A stretch of 64,000 bases of DNA from Nocardia pseudobrasiliensis NBRC 108224 (GCF_001613105.1 NZ_BDBS01000040.1:59201-123200), one strand, 5' to 3'; positions 32,932 through 42,484 are shown, counted from the stretch's first letter. The notes: a model not told the origin generated them from the sequence alone. Made by a program: numbers and translations.

Positions 32932-33777
32932 ATGAAGACGATCCTGATCACGGGGGCGACATCAGGCATCGGGCTGGCGGCGGCGCGGCAGATCGCGGCC
33001 GGGGGCGGGCGGCTGGTTCTGGTGGGACGTAATCCGGAGAAATTGGCGGCGGCGGCGCGGCAGGTGGGTGCGGCCGGGGCGGAGGCGGTGGACACGCTGG
33101 AATGTGATGTGTCGTCGCGGGATTCGGTGCGGGGGTTGGCCGAGCGGGTGCTGGATCGGTATGAGCGTATCGACGTGTTGGCGAATAACGCGGGCGGTTT
33201 CTTCCTGACTCGGTCGGAGTCGGTGGACGGGGTGGAGTCGACGTTCGCGACGAATCATTTGGGTGGGTTTCTGCTGACGGAGTTGTTGGTGGATCGGTTG
33301 GTGGCGTCGAGTCCGGCGCGGATCGTGTTCACCGCGTCGGTGATGCATTACGGGGCGGTGTTGGATTTCGATGATCTGGGCCTGCGGCGGGGGTATTCGG
33401 GTCAGAAGGCCTACAGCCGGTCGAAGCTGGCGAATGTGCTGTATGCGCGGGCGTTGTCGCGGCGGTTGGCGGGGACGGGGGTGACGGCGAACGCGTTTCA
33501 TCCGGGGGCGGTGGCGACGGGGATCTGGAATGCCGCGCCGTGGTTCGCGCGCCCGGCGATGGAGGTGGTGAAGCGGATCTTCATGGTCTCCGCGGAGGAG
33601 GGTGGGCAGCGGTTGACCTATGTGGCGACCGATCCGGATCTGGCCGCGGTGACGGGATGTTATTTCCAGAACGATCGGGTGAAGGCGCCGTCGCGGGTCG
33701 CCCAGGACGATGCCGTGGGTGAGCGGTTGGTCGCGGAGAGTGCGCGGATGGTGGGGTTGGCGGCGGCGTCGCGGTAG
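32932..33777 (+). CDS. Short-chain dehydrogenase/reductase
   Basis: The product has 281 residues. The N-terminal Rossmann motif is TGATSGIG; NNAG follows at about 85, and the catalytic set is VFTASVMHYG (Ser) and YSRSKLAN (Tyr, Lys). The long substrate loop and the retinol dehydrogenase-like pattern suggest reduction of a lipophilic aldehyde or ketone with NADP(H); the substrate is unknown. The proline iminopeptidase gene begins 22 nt downstream on the same strand and is likely coexpressed. Confidence 0.92.
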   Translation: MKTILITGATSGIGLAAARQIAAGGGRLVLVGRNPEKLAAAARQVGAAGAEAVDTLECDVSSRDSVRGLAERVLDRYERIDVLANNAGGFFLTRSESVDGVESTFATNHLGGFLLTELLVDRLVASSPARIVFTASVMHYGAVLDFDDLGLRRGYSGQKAYSRSKLANVLYARALSRRLAGTGVTANAFHPGAVATGIWNAAPWFARPAMEVVKRIFMVSAEEGGQRLTYVATDPDLAAVTGCYFQNDRVKAPSRVAQDDAVGERLVAESARMVGLAAASR

Positions 33778-33799
33778 GTTTTGCGGCAGACTCGGCGGA

Positions 33800-34774
33800 A
33801 TGACTGTTCTTCGCCGCGAACCGTTTCCGCCTATCGAACCGTATGACCGTGGGTTGCTCGACGTGGGCGACGGGCAGCGGATCTATTGGGAGGTTGCGGG
33901 CAATCCGGCGGGTAAGCCGGCGGTGGTGGTGCACGGCGGGCCGGGCGGTGGGGGTAAGCGCGGGATGCGCCGGAATTTCGACCCGGCGGTGTATCGGGTA
34001 GTGATGTTCGATCAGCGCGGGTGTGGGCAGAGCCTGCCGCATGCCGGTGATGCGTCGGTGTCGTTGGCGGCCAATACGACCGAGCATTTGATCGCGGATA
34101 TGGAGCGGTTGCGCGAGCATTTGGGGATCGAGCGGTGGTTGTTGATGGGCGGGTCGTGGGGGTCGACGTTGAGTTTGGCGTATGCGCAGCGGTTTCCGGA
34201 GCGGGTCAGTGAGATCGTGTTGATCGGGGTGACCACGACGACGGCGGCGGAGATCGATTGGTTGTATCGCGGGGTGGGGTTGTTGGTGCCCGATGCGTGG
34301 GAGGAGTTTCGGGCGGGGGTGCCCGAGGCGCAGCGGGACGGGGATTTGGTGGCGGCGTACGCGCGGTTGGTCAATGACGCGGATCCGGTGGTGCGGGAGG
34401 CGGCCGCGCGGGGGTGGTGTCGGTGGGAGGATGCGGTGATCGCGCACGAATCGTCGGGTACGCCCGGGCAATACAGTGCGAAGCCGGATGCGGACATGAT
34501 GGCGTTCGTGCGGATTTGCACGCATTATTTCGCGCATCGAGGCTGGTTGTGGGAGGGGCAGTTGCTGGCGGGGGCGTCGGTGTTGGCGGATATTCCGGGG
34601 ACGTTGATTCACGGTCGGTTGGATTTGTCGGGGCCGCTGCGCACGGCGTGGGATTTGGCGAAGGCGTGGCCGGCGGCGCGGTTGCGCATCATCGAGGATT
34701 CGGGGCATACGGGTAGTCCGGCGATGTTGGAGGCGATCTTGGGGGCGGTGGAGTCCTACGGTCGTCGTCTCTGA
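33800..34774 (+). CDS. pip: Proline iminopeptidase
   Basis: A 324-residue S33-family peptidase. The oxyanion segment VVVHGGPGGGG, FDQRGCGQS, the nucleophile elbow MGGSWGS, and HGRLDLSGP and EDSGHTG for the acid and His all match the family. It releases N-terminal proline from peptides in the cytosol. Length is normal. It follows the SDR gene by 22 nt. Confidence 0.94.
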   Translation: MTVLRREPFPPIEPYDRGLLDVGDGQRIYWEVAGNPAGKPAVVVHGGPGGGGKRGMRRNFDPAVYRVVMFDQRGCGQSLPHAGDASVSLAANTTEHLIADMERLREHLGIERWLLMGGSWGSTLSLAYAQRFPERVSEIVLIGVTTTTAAEIDWLYRGVGLLVPDAWEEFRAGVPEAQRDGDLVAAYARLVNDADPVVREAAARGWCRWEDAVIAHESSGTPGQYSAKPDADMMAFVRICTHYFAHRGWLWEGQLLAGASVLADIPGTLIHGRLDLSGPLRTAWDLAKAWPAARLRIIEDSGHTGSPAMLEAILGAVESYGRRL

Positions 34775-34856
34775 GGGTGATCCGCTTTGTCCGCCTTCGA
34801 TTTCGGGGTCGGGCTCGGCGTTTTGGCTGGGCGTGCCGGGGGCGGCGGGCGGGGTT

Positions 34857-35378
34857 ATGGTGGCGTACGTGTCGTTGGTGCAGTGGGGCCTTGATCGGCT
34901 GCCGGAGAATTATCGTGAGCTGTTGCTCCGGCATGGGGAGTTGCTGAAGTTCGCCGTGGTGGGGGCGATGACGTGGTTCGTGGATACCGGGATCGTGTAC
35001 GCGTTGAAGTTGACGGTGTTGCAGGACAAGCCGTTGACGGCGCGGGCGTTCGGTGTGCTGATCGCGACGATCGTGTCCTACATTCTGAATCGGGAGTGGT
35101 CGTTCAGTGCGCGGGGTGGACGACAGCGGGCGCATGAGGCGGCGTTGTTCTTCGCGGTGAGCGGGTTGGCGATCGTGGTGACATTGATTCCGCAGGCAGT
35201 GTCGCTGTATGTGTTCGATATCCGGGTGCCGCATGTGAGTGCGCCCGCGCAGGCGGTGGCCAATTTCGTGACGGGTCAGATTCTGGGGGTGTTGCTGGCG
35301 ATGGCGTTCCGGTTCTGGGCGCTGCGGCGGTATGTGTTCCCCGAGGATTTGCGGGAGGCGGAGTTGGAGATTCTCTGA
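34857..35378 (+). CDS. GtrA-family membrane protein
   Basis: The product has 173 residues and four membrane helices: FAVVGAMTWFVDTGIVYAL, ARAFGVLIATIVSYILNR (with the conserved NREWSF), LFFAVSGLAIVVTLIPQA and ILGVLLAMAFRFWALRRYVF. GtrA proteins are thought to flip or deliver lipid-linked sugars for cell-wall polysaccharide decoration. The ATG is listed, but TATGGT at 34856-34861 lies 7 nt before an in-frame GTG at 34869, which may be the true leaderless start. Confidence 0.88.
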   Translation: MVAYVSLVQWGLDRLPENYRELLLRHGELLKFAVVGAMTWFVDTGIVYALKLTVLQDKPLTARAFGVLIATIVSYILNREWSFSARGGRQRAHEAALFFAVSGLAIVVTLIPQAVSLYVFDIRVPHVSAPAQAVANFVTGQILGVLLAMAFRFWALRRYVFPEDLREAELEIL

Positions 35379-35394
35379 GTCGCTGCCGATCTGG

Positions 35395-35406
35395 TAGGAC
35401 GAGAGG
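35395..35406 (+). promoter_or_regulatory. -10 element for a leaderless start
   Basis: TAGGAC at 35395-35400, 6 nt before the GTG at 35407. Confidence 0.45.
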
Positions 35407-36291
35407 GTGAAAATCGGATTTTCGCTGCCGCAGTTCGGTGCGCAGGCGCGGGCGGGGGCTCAGGTGGCGCGGTTCGCGCGCGAGGTCGAGTTCGCCGGGG
35501 CGGACAGTCTGTGGGTGGGTGATCGGTGGATCGCGGCGACGCGTCCGACCGTCGGTTATGCGGGGTTGTCGACGATGCCCGAGGAGTTCGGGTCGGTGCT
35601 GGATCCGTTCGTGGTGTTGACCGCGGCGGCGGTGGCGACCGAGCGGGTGCGGGTGGGGACCAATGTGCTGGTGGCGCCGCTGTATTCGGCGGTGGGGCTG
35701 GCGCGGTCGTTGACGTCGATCGATGTGGTCAGCGGCGGGCGGTTGACGGTGGGATTGGGGATCGGGTGGTCGCCGGATGAGTACGCGGCGGCCGGGGTGC
35801 CGTTCGCGCGGCGTGGGGCGCGGTTGGATGAGACGCTCGACGCGTTGACCGCGGTGTGGACGACCGATCCGGTGTCGTTCGGGTCGGTGCCGGAGTTTCG
35901 CAGTGTGTTGAAGCCGGTGCAGCGGCCGCATCCGCCGATTCATCTGGCGGGCTTCGCGCCGGAAGCGATTCGGCGGGTGGGACGTCGCGCGGATGGGTGG
36001 TTGCCGGTGGTGCGGGTGCCGGGTGTGGACGGGCAGGGCGCGCGGTTGCGGCAGGCGCGGGCGGAGGTCGATCGGGCGGCGCGGGAGGCGGGGCGCGATC
36101 CTGGGGCGATCGAGACGGTGGTGCGGGTGAACGTGGCGCGCGGGGTGGGGGCGGGTGAGGTCTCGGCGGCGATCGAGCAGATCGCCGCCGAGACCGGGTT
36201 CGAGCATTACTTCGTGGATCTGTTGTATGTGGTGGATTCGGTGGATGCCGCGGTGGAGACGGCGGTGCATGTGCTGGATCGGTTGCGCTGA
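35407..36291 (+). CDS. LLM-class F420-type oxidoreductase
   Basis: A 294-residue luciferase-like monooxygenase-fold protein. Family blocks: MKIGFSLPQFGAQARAG, VGTNVLVAPLYSAVGLARSL, VSGGRLTVGLGIGWSPDEY and PPIHLAGFAPEAIRRVGRRA. In actinobacteria this subgroup mostly uses coenzyme F420, which is the likely cofactor, but F420 cannot be told from FMN by eye alone. Substrate is unknown. It nearly abuts the convergent DUF4173 gene, with 4 bp between the stops. Confidence 0.88.
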   Translation: MKIGFSLPQFGAQARAGAQVARFAREVEFAGADSLWVGDRWIAATRPTVGYAGLSTMPEEFGSVLDPFVVLTAAAVATERVRVGTNVLVAPLYSAVGLARSLTSIDVVSGGRLTVGLGIGWSPDEYAAAGVPFARRGARLDETLDALTAVWTTDPVSFGSVPEFRSVLKPVQRPHPPIHLAGFAPEAIRRVGRRADGWLPVVRVPGVDGQGARLRQARAEVDRAAREAGRDPGAIETVVRVNVARGVGAGEVSAAIEQIAAETGFEHYFVDLLYVVDSVDAAVETAVHVLDRLR

Positions 36292-36295
36292 GCGG

Positions 36296-38347
36296 TTATT
36301 GCAGGCGGGCGCGGGACAGGGTCCAGCTCTGCCAGCGGTGGTCGGTGGTGCGGGCGCGGACGGGATCGAGTAGCTGCGAGCGCAGCGGTTCGGGCAGGCG
36401 GTCGGCGGCGGGGGCGATATCGGCCGACAGTTGGGACAGGTAGCCGGTGTCGAGGGATTTACCGGCTTGCCAGCGGTCGATATTGCGGTCGGCGACCAGG
36501 CGTTCGGGGTCGGTTGCGGCGAGGAGCAGCAGGGTCAGGGCGGCCGCGCCGACGGCGGCGCGGGGCAGCCAGGCGCGGCGCAGGCGGATCAGGGCGGCCA
36601 GGATCATCAGATACAGCAGGGCGATCCAGATCTCGCAGGTCGAGACGAGCAGGCGCAGGACGGTGAATCCGTAGGCCTGCTGGTAGGTCCACATGCGCGA
36701 GAGGGCGGAGGCGACGATGACCAGCGTCAGCGCGCCGAGCACGGCCGGTAGTGTTCGCAGCCACAGGGTTTGGGCGGGGGTGTCGGTGGCGGCCCAGCGC
36801 AGGACCGCGGCGATGACGGCGAGGGTGAGAATGCTGACGACCGACAGTTGCCAGAAGCCGCTGCGCGCGTATTCGGCGTAGGTGAGTCCGGCGGTGCGTT
36901 GGACGTAGTCGTCGCCGCCGAACAGGGCGGTGAGTTGGACGGTGACGAAGATCGCGAACAGGATGGTCAGCGCGCCGACGGGCAGCGCCCATTCCATGGT
37001 GCGCCAATGCATTCCGCCGGTGGCGCGGCGCGCGTCGGCGGGCATGGGCGGCCCGGCGAGCAGGTAGAGCGAGCCGCCGGTGAGGGCGGCGGTGATCGCG
37101 CCGACGATGATCCACCGCACGGCCGTCACGCCGTCGATTTGCGGGATGACCGAACGCAGAATGCCCGCGAACATCGCGTCCGCCCCGGCCAGCAGCGGAA
37201 CGAAGATCAGCAGCAGTACGGCGGTCACGATGAGCGAGATCGCGATTCGGGTCTGTGCGGCGGTGGCGCCGGTGGTGCGTCGCCGCACTCCGCGGGTCAG
37301 CCACGGCGGCATGGCCAGGGTCGACAGCGGGACGGCGAAGATGTCGAACCAGATGCCCGAGACCGATCGCCTGCCCACCAGGGTCAGGGAGAAGGTGGCG
37401 GCCGCGGCGAACAGACAGCAGGTGAACAGCCACCCCGAGGCCCGAATCACGCCGACCGACAGCAGGGCCAGGGTCAGCGCGGCCCACCACCAGCGCGCGC
37501 GATACGGGTGGCGCGGGGCGGAATCGGCGGAGACGTCCGCGAGCGCGGCGATATCGCCCGGCGCGGGGTGGCGGGCCGGGGCGCTCGCGGCCGAAGAAAC
37601 ATCGAGCGCGGCAGCGGTGCTCGGCGCACGACTGTCGGCCGCGCCCGCCTCAGGCAAGGCAGCGGTATCGGATGCGGGATTGCCGATCGATGCGGCGTCG
37701 TGCCTGGCGGCAGAGTCGGATTCAGGCTTATCGGCCGACATGGAGTCGCCCGCCGACGCGGCCTCGGGTGCCGCGACGACGTGGCTCCGCAGGGAATTGT
37801 CGGCCGACGAGACCGGGGCTGCGGCAGCGGTTTCCGCCGCGGAATCGGCCGAGGCGGCCTTGGGCGCGGTGTCTGTGGTGGCGGGCGTGGGATCGGTGGC
37901 GCGGTCGCGGCGGGCTGTGCGGTCTACCGCGATCAGGGTGGTGGTCGCGGTGGCGGCGGCGAGGAACCAGCCGATGCCGGGGCTGTCGAGGGGGATGAAT
38001 GCGGCTCCCGCGACGGCGCTGATCGTCATGGCCGACAGCACGCCGCGGGGGAAGCTGACTCGGGTCCAGCGGGGTGGGATCCTCGGCCGGATCGGTGGAT
38101 TCGGCATCACGGGCGCTCGAGGCGCGAGGTCGGTGGGGGCGGCGGCGACCGTGTCGGGTGACCGCCAGGCGGAGCCGTTGCCCGGTGCGGGCGCGGATTC
38201 TGTGGGTGCGTTGGCCGGTTGCGGTGCGGTGGGGTCGGACGAGGGCGGGTTCGTCACGGGTGCGGGCGTGGATGATTCGATGTCGCCTTGCTGGGCGGGT
38301 TCGGCCGTTTGCTCGGCGTCCGAGGTCGGGTCGGGTTCGGTGGGCAT
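36296..38347 (-). CDS. DUF4173-type polytopic membrane protein
   Basis: A 683-residue protein. The first 90 and residues about 160-265 are Ala/Pro/Ser/Asp-rich low complexity. Two early helices flank the start of this region, and the rest is about ten hydrophobic segments (for example WWAALTLALLSVGVIRASGW, LIVTAVLLLIFVPLLAGADA). The GADAMFAGIL-like loop and TYAEYARSGFWQLSVVSILT are typical of DUF4153/DUF4173 proteins. Function is unknown. It lies 76 nt downstream of the histidine kinase gene on opposite reading logic (own start, same strand) and could be expressed with it. Confidence 0.82.
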   Translation of the reverse strand: MPTEPDPTSDAEQTAEPAQQGDIESSTPAPVTNPPSSDPTAPQPANAPTESAPAPGNGSAWRSPDTVAAAPTDLAPRAPVMPNPPIRPRIPPRWTRVSFPRGVLSAMTISAVAGAAFIPLDSPGIGWFLAAATATTTLIAVDRTARRDRATDPTPATTDTAPKAASADSAAETAAAAPVSSADNSLRSHVVAAPEAASAGDSMSADKPESDSAARHDAASIGNPASDTAALPEAGAADSRAPSTAAALDVSSAASAPARHPAPGDIAALADVSADSAPRHPYRARWWWAALTLALLSVGVIRASGWLFTCCLFAAAATFSLTLVGRRSVSGIWFDIFAVPLSTLAMPPWLTRGVRRRTTGATAAQTRIAISLIVTAVLLLIFVPLLAGADAMFAGILRSVIPQIDGVTAVRWIIVGAITAALTGGSLYLLAGPPMPADARRATGGMHWRTMEWALPVGALTILFAIFVTVQLTALFGGDDYVQRTAGLTYAEYARSGFWQLSVVSILTLAVIAAVLRWAATDTPAQTLWLRTLPAVLGALTLVIVASALSRMWTYQQAYGFTVLRLLVSTCEIWIALLYLMILAALIRLRRAWLPRAAVGAAALTLLLLAATDPERLVADRNIDRWQAGKSLDTGYLSQLSADIAPAADRLPEPLRSQLLDPVRARTTDHRWQSWTLSRARLQ

Positions 38348-38423
38348 CGGTGTGGACTCCTGAGGATGTGCGGATTCGACCCGGGACCGACAGTAGCGGT
38401 CCCCGGTTGCGGGAGAATGGGAT

Positions 38424-39428
38424 TCAGTCGGGCAGGGTGACGCGGATTCGGGAGCCGGGGGTGGTGACGGCGATGACGCCGCCGTGCAGGTCGACGATCC
38501 AGCGGGCGATGGCCAGGCCCAGGCCGGTGCCGCCGCCGTCGGCGCGGCCGCCGCGGGTGAAGCGTTCGAAGACGCGGTCGCGTTCGTCGGGCGGGATGCC
38601 GGGGCCTTGGTCGTGGACCTCGAGGATGGTGCGGCCGGGTGCGCGTTCGGCGCTGAGGGTGACCGTGCCGCCGGTGGGTCCGTGGCGGGCGGCGTTGTCG
38701 AGCAGGTTCAGCAGCACCTGATGCAGTCGCGCGCGGTCGCCGTGCACAATCAGCCCGGGGCGCAGATCGGTGGCGAAGGCGATGCCGCGGCCCAGGGCGG
38801 CGGTGGTGACCTCGGCCTCGGCGACGACATCGGCGACCAGGTCGGCGACCGGGATCGGTTCGCGGTCCAGTACGACCGCTCCCGCCTGGATGCTGGACAA
38901 CTCCAGCAGTTCCGACACCAGCAGACCCAGCCGTTCGGTCTGAGCGAGTGCGGTGCGCAGGGTCGCCGGATCCGGCCGTGACACCCCGTCGACGAGATTT
39001 TCCAACAGCCCGGTCAGCGCGGTGATGGGCGTGCGCAGCTCATGGGAGACATTGGCGATGAAATCGCGGCGCTGCTGTTCGGCGGCGGCCAGATCCGCGG
39101 CCATCCGGTTGAACGCCTGCGCGAGCCGTCCCACCTCGTCGCGGGAACTCGCGCGCACCCGCAGCGAATAGTCGCCGTGGGCCATGCGCTGGGCCGCGGC
39201 GGTCATCTCCCGCAGCGGACTGGTGATGCCGTGGGCGAGGAACTGCGAGGTGATCAACGCGATCAGCAGCGCGGCGATCGTGGTGCGCGGCGGCAGCCAA
39301 CCGATTTGCAGCCGGAAGAAACCGAACGCCAGCCCGCCCGAACACACCATCAGGATGGCCAGTTTCAATTTGATCGAGCGCACCGGATCCAGCGGCCGCG
39401 GCAGGCGCAGGGACATGGCGGGATTCAT
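38424..39428 (-). CDS. Membrane sensor histidine kinase
   Basis: A 334-residue protein with two N-terminal membrane helices and a very short external loop, then HAMP (ITSPLREMTAAAQRMAHGDY), HisKA with FIANVSHELRTPITAL (phospho-His) and HATPase_c with LLNLLDNAARHG (N box), DQGPGI (G1) and GTGLGLAIARW (G2). With almost no extracytoplasmic part it probably senses membrane state. The ATG overlaps the stop of the response regulator (ATGA), so the pair is cotranslated. Confidence 0.94.
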   Translation of the reverse strand: MNPAMSLRLPRPLDPVRSIKLKLAILMVCSGGLAFGFFRLQIGWLPPRTTIAALLIALITSQFLAHGITSPLREMTAAAQRMAHGDYSLRVRASSRDEVGRLAQAFNRMAADLAAAEQQRRDFIANVSHELRTPITALTGLLENLVDGVSRPDPATLRTALAQTERLGLLVSELLELSSIQAGAVVLDREPIPVADLVADVVAEAEVTTAALGRGIAFATDLRPGLIVHGDRARLHQVLLNLLDNAARHGPTGGTVTLSAERAPGRTILEVHDQGPGIPPDERDRVFERFTRGGRADGGGTGLGLAIARWIVDLHGGVIAVTTPGSRIRVTLPD

Positions 39429-40117
39429 CGCACCTCCAACGCGTAGCCGACACCGTGCACGGTGCGGATCAGGTCCGCGCCGAGTTTGCGGCGCAGCGCC
39501 TTGATATGACTGTCGACCGCGCGCGTGCCCGAGGCATCCGACCACCCCCACACCTGCTCGAGCAGTCGTTCACGCGGATGTACCGCACGCGGGCGCCGCG
39601 CCAGGTATACCAGCAGATCGAATTCCAATGGCGTGAGCTGGGTTTCGGTATCGGCCCGCCACACCCGGCGCTGCTCGACATCGATGCGCAACTCCCCCGC
39701 CACCACGGTGGCGGCCGGTTCACTGCTGCGCTCGACGCGGCGCAGCAGCGCGTGCACGCGGGCGGTGAGCACCCGCATCGAGAACGGTTTGGTCAGATAG
39801 TCGTCCGCGCCCACCCCGAGACCGATGAGCATATCGGTCTCATCGGCGCGGGCGGTGAGCATCAGCACCGGCACCGGACGCTGGGCCTGCACCCGCCGGC
39901 ACACCTCGAGGCCGTCGAAGCCCGGCAGCATCACATCGAGCACGATCAGATCGGGCTGCTCGGTCTCCGCGGCGGCGACCGCGGCCGGGCCGTCGCAGGC
40001 GACGGTGACGGCGAAGCCCTCCGCGCGCAGCCGCGCGGCCACCGATTCGGCGATCGTGGGTTCGTCCTCGACGACCAGGATGCGCCGCGCCCGCGTCGGC
40101 TGCTGCATCGGTTCCAT
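39425..40117 (-). CDS. OmpR-family response regulator
   Basis: A 230-residue protein. The receiver domain has VVEDEP, the phosphoacceptor in LIVLDVMLPGFDG, LMLTARA and YLTKPFS. The C-terminal winged helix shows LTPLEFDLLVYLARRPRAVH and SHIKALRRKLG, with VHGVGYALE. It pairs with the coupled kinase at 38424. The ATG at 40117 is chosen because TAAGGT ends 8 nt before it; a GTG two codons upstream is too close to that -10. Confidence 0.94.
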   Translation of the reverse strand: MEPMQQPTRARRILVVEDEPTIAESVAARLRAEGFAVTVACDGPAAVAAAETEQPDLIVLDVMLPGFDGLEVCRRVQAQRPVPVLMLTARADETDMLIGLGVGADDYLTKPFSMRVLTARVHALLRRVERSSEPAATVVAGELRIDVEQRRVWRADTETQLTPLEFDLLVYLARRPRAVHPRERLLEQVWGWSDASGTRAVDSHIKALRRKLGADLIRTVHGVGYALEVR

Positions 40118-40251
40118 GCCCACTGACCTTAGGCAACAGCGGTGGAGATGGTTCGCGACAGTTGTGGAGATCCTGTGTGGTCGCTCGGGATGCGAAGTGT
40201 GACCGGGCGTGAATACGATTATCCGGCCGGAGCAGAACCCGAGGAGGCGCA

Positions 40252-41049
40252 GTGCTGCGGGATGAGCATGGATCCCTGTCGTTCACCCGTTTCGTGGCGC
40301 TGGGCGACAGCCAGACCGAGGGCATCGGCGATCCCGACGGTATCGGCGGATATCTGGGCTGGGCCGATCGGTTCGCCACGCTGCTGGCCGCGGTCGATCC
40401 GCGCCTGGGCTACGCCAATCTCGCGATCCGGGGCCGGTTGGCCGGGCAGATCCGCGACGAGCAATTGGCGCCCGCGCTCGCGCTGGCCCCGGATCTGGCG
40501 GCCGTGGTGGCGGGTATGAACGATCTGATCCGTCCGCGCTTCGATCCGGAGGCCGTACTGTCCGAGATCGACACCATGATCGCCGCGCTGACCGCGGCCG
40601 GGGCGCGGGTCATCACCTTCACCTTCCCCGATATCGGCGGTATCGCGCCGTTTCTGCGGCCGATCGCCGCGCGGGTGCGGGTGATGAACGACCGGATCCG
40701 GGAGCTGGCGCAGCGGCCCGGTGTGGTGCTGGTGGATTTCGAACCGGTGCGCGCGGCCGTGGATCGGCGGGTGTGGGCCGAGGATCGGCTGCATCTCAAT
40801 CCGCTCGGCCACGATCTGGTGGCCCGCGCGGTCGCCGAGGCGCTGGGGCTGCCCGGCGCCGACGGCGCCTGGCGCGCACCGATGCCGCCGGATCCGCGCG
40901 GTTTCGGTGAGGCGTTCGTCGGCGAGTTGCGCTGGGCCGGACTGCATATGGCGCCGTGGGTGGCGCGGCGGCTGCGCGGCATCTCGCGCGGGGACGGGGT
41001 CACCGCGAAGCGGCCGCAGCTGATTCCGGTGCTGTCGGTGGCGGACTGA
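40252..41049 (+). CDS. SGNH/GDSL-family hydrolase
   Basis: The product has 265 residues. Block I FVALGDSQTEGIGD holds the catalytic Ser; block III is VVVAGMNDLI; block V EDRLHLNPLGHDLVA gives the Asp and His. No signal peptide, so probably cytosolic; such esterases act on acyl or acetyl esters. The GTG start is preceded by GAGGAGGCGCA. It is divergent from the two-component system. Confidence 0.9.
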   Translation: MLRDEHGSLSFTRFVALGDSQTEGIGDPDGIGGYLGWADRFATLLAAVDPRLGYANLAIRGRLAGQIRDEQLAPALALAPDLAAVVAGMNDLIRPRFDPEAVLSEIDTMIAALTAAGARVITFTFPDIGGIAPFLRPIAARVRVMNDRIRELAQRPGVVLVDFEPVRAAVDRRVWAEDRLHLNPLGHDLVARAVAEALGLPGADGAWRAPMPPDPRGFGEAFVGELRWAGLHMAPWVARRLRGISRGDGVTAKRPQLIPVLSVAD

Positions 41050-41095
41050 TCCGAGACCGCGCAAACCTGGTCATTTGCCCGAATTATGCGGTCAG

Positions 41096-41107
41096 TACGA
41101 TGGGCCG
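41096..41107 (+). promoter_or_regulatory. -10 element for a leaderless start
   Basis: TACGAT at 41096-41101, 6 nt before the GTG at 41108. Confidence 0.5.
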
Positions 41108-41656
41108 GTGCGATCAACGGCGGATTCCGCGGCGCGGCTGCGCGGGGCATCCGTCGGGGCTGCGTCGGGGGCGGTGGCGGTGGCCGCGCACGGCCTCGGC
41201 GGCGGATCGATCGCGATCGGTTCCACCGCGCTGACGCTGCTGCTGTTCGCGTGCACGCTGACCGGGGTGGTGGTCGCGGCCGTACCGGGCGGGGTGGCGC
41301 GGCTGCTGGCGTCGCTGGCGGCGGGGCAGGTGATCGCGCATGCGGCGCTGTCCGCGCCGGGGGCCCATCATCATCCGGCGGTGACGAATTCGGCCATGCT
41401 GGCCGCGCATGTGGTCGCGATCGCGGCGGGGGCGTTGCTGATCCGCGGGGCCGAGCTCGCGCTCGGGCGGGTGCTCGCGCGGGTGCGGTGGGTCGTGGTC
41501 GCGCTGGCGGGATGGTTCGAGACCGGCCCGCGCGTCGGCATGAGCTGCGTGGTCGCAGTGAGTGCTATCGCGCATCGGATGCATCGGTCGGATGCGCGGC
41601 GACGTGGGCCGCCGGGAGCGGTGGTGCGTCCTCGGGTGAATTCGGTTCCGGCGTAG
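41108..41656 (+). CDS. Small polytopic membrane protein with His cluster
   Basis: The product has 182 residues and about four membrane helices (ALTLLLFACTLTGVVVAAVP, ARLLASLAAGQVIAHAALSA, LAAHVVAIAAGALLI). A GAHHHP motif sits in the loop between helices 3 and 4 and could bind metal. The tail is cytosolic and basic. I do not recognise a named family. It precedes a copper chaperone and a DyP peroxidase, so a role in copper handling is a reasonable guess. Confidence 0.65.
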   Translation: MRSTADSAARLRGASVGAASGAVAVAAHGLGGGSIAIGSTALTLLLFACTLTGVVVAAVPGGVARLLASLAAGQVIAHAALSAPGAHHHPAVTNSAMLAAHVVAIAAGALLIRGAELALGRVLARVRWVVVALAGWFETGPRVGMSCVVAVSAIAHRMHRSDARRRGPPGAVVRPRVNSVPA

Positions 41657-41965
41657 AAGCATCCATGTAGGCCAGGCCAGCGGCATACCGTGCCCTGCCA
41701 GTCGATGCTCGGCGTGTATTCGGTCGCGCCCTCGTGCACGGCTGACGATGAGCAGCTCGATCGCTCGCGGCATGAGCGAGTGGTCCGATCCGGCGAACGT
41801 GTCCCAGCGCACTCGACACCGCTGCCGATCCGGTTCGACGCGCGGCCGCACGCTCTCGCCACGAGCGCCCGCGGTACAGCGTCGCCGCCGTCCCTGGTGA
41901 GCGGCCTCGTCCAGCGGCGGCACCAACCCGCCTGTCCCCCACTTCCATTCGACAAGGAGCTCCTC
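41657..41965. other. Intergenic stretch upstream of the copper chaperone
   Basis: About 310 bp without a supported gene. The frame of the chaperone is open upstream to 41690, but a strong AAGGAG site and lipoprotein signal fix the start at 41966. Confidence 0.45.
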
Positions 41966-42484
41966 ATGCCCTCCCCGACCACCCGCGCGGCCGCCCTGCT
42001 CGCCGCCGCGATCGTGCCCCTGCTCGTCGCCGGATGCTCCTCCGGTTCAGGCACCGACAACCGCGCGCAGGCCGACGCGGTCACCGTCACCGACCAGTGG
42101 GTCAAGGCCGCCGATACCGGCATGTCCGCCGCCTTCGCCCGCTTCACCAACGACAGTGACCGCGAGGTCCGGCTCGTCGACGCCACCGGTCCCGCCGCAG
42201 CGCGCATGGAGATCCACGAAACCGTCGACGCCAACGGCTCGAAAACCATGCGGCCCAAGGCCGGTGGGCTGGCGATTCCCGCCCATGGCAGCGTCACTCT
42301 GAGCCCCGGCGGCGACCATCTGATGTTCCTGGATCTGAAAGCGCCCCTGCGCACCGGATCTCAGACCCCGATCACGGTGAAATACGCCGACGGCTCGGCC
42401 GCCACCTTCACCGCCCAGGTGCGTGACTTCGCCGGGAACAAGGAGAGCTACACCCCCGCCGACTCCTCCGCCCACGGTGGCTGA
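41966..42484 (+). CDS. PCuAC-family periplasmic copper chaperone, lipoprotein
   Basis: The product has 172 residues. The signal ends in LLVAGCSS, a lipobox, so Cys is lipidated at the outer face of the membrane. The PCuAC copper site is visible as MEIHETV (Met/His), then a Met about ten residues on (TMRPKAGG) and the HLMFLDL block, fitting the H-M-x10-M-x21-H-x-M pattern. It hands Cu(I) to cytochrome oxidase or to copper enzymes. An AAGGAG site lies 5 nt before the ATG. It overlaps the DyP gene by 8 nt, which matches copper-trafficking loci of Streptomyces with ECuC and DtpA. Confidence 0.92.
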   Translation: MPSPTTRAAALLAAAIVPLLVAGCSSGSGTDNRAQADAVTVTDQWVKAADTGMSAAFARFTNDSDREVRLVDATGPAAARMEIHETVDANGSKTMRPKAGGLAIPAHGSVTLSPGGDHLMFLDLKAPLRTGSQTPITVKYADGSAATFTAQVRDFAGNKESYTPADSSAHGG

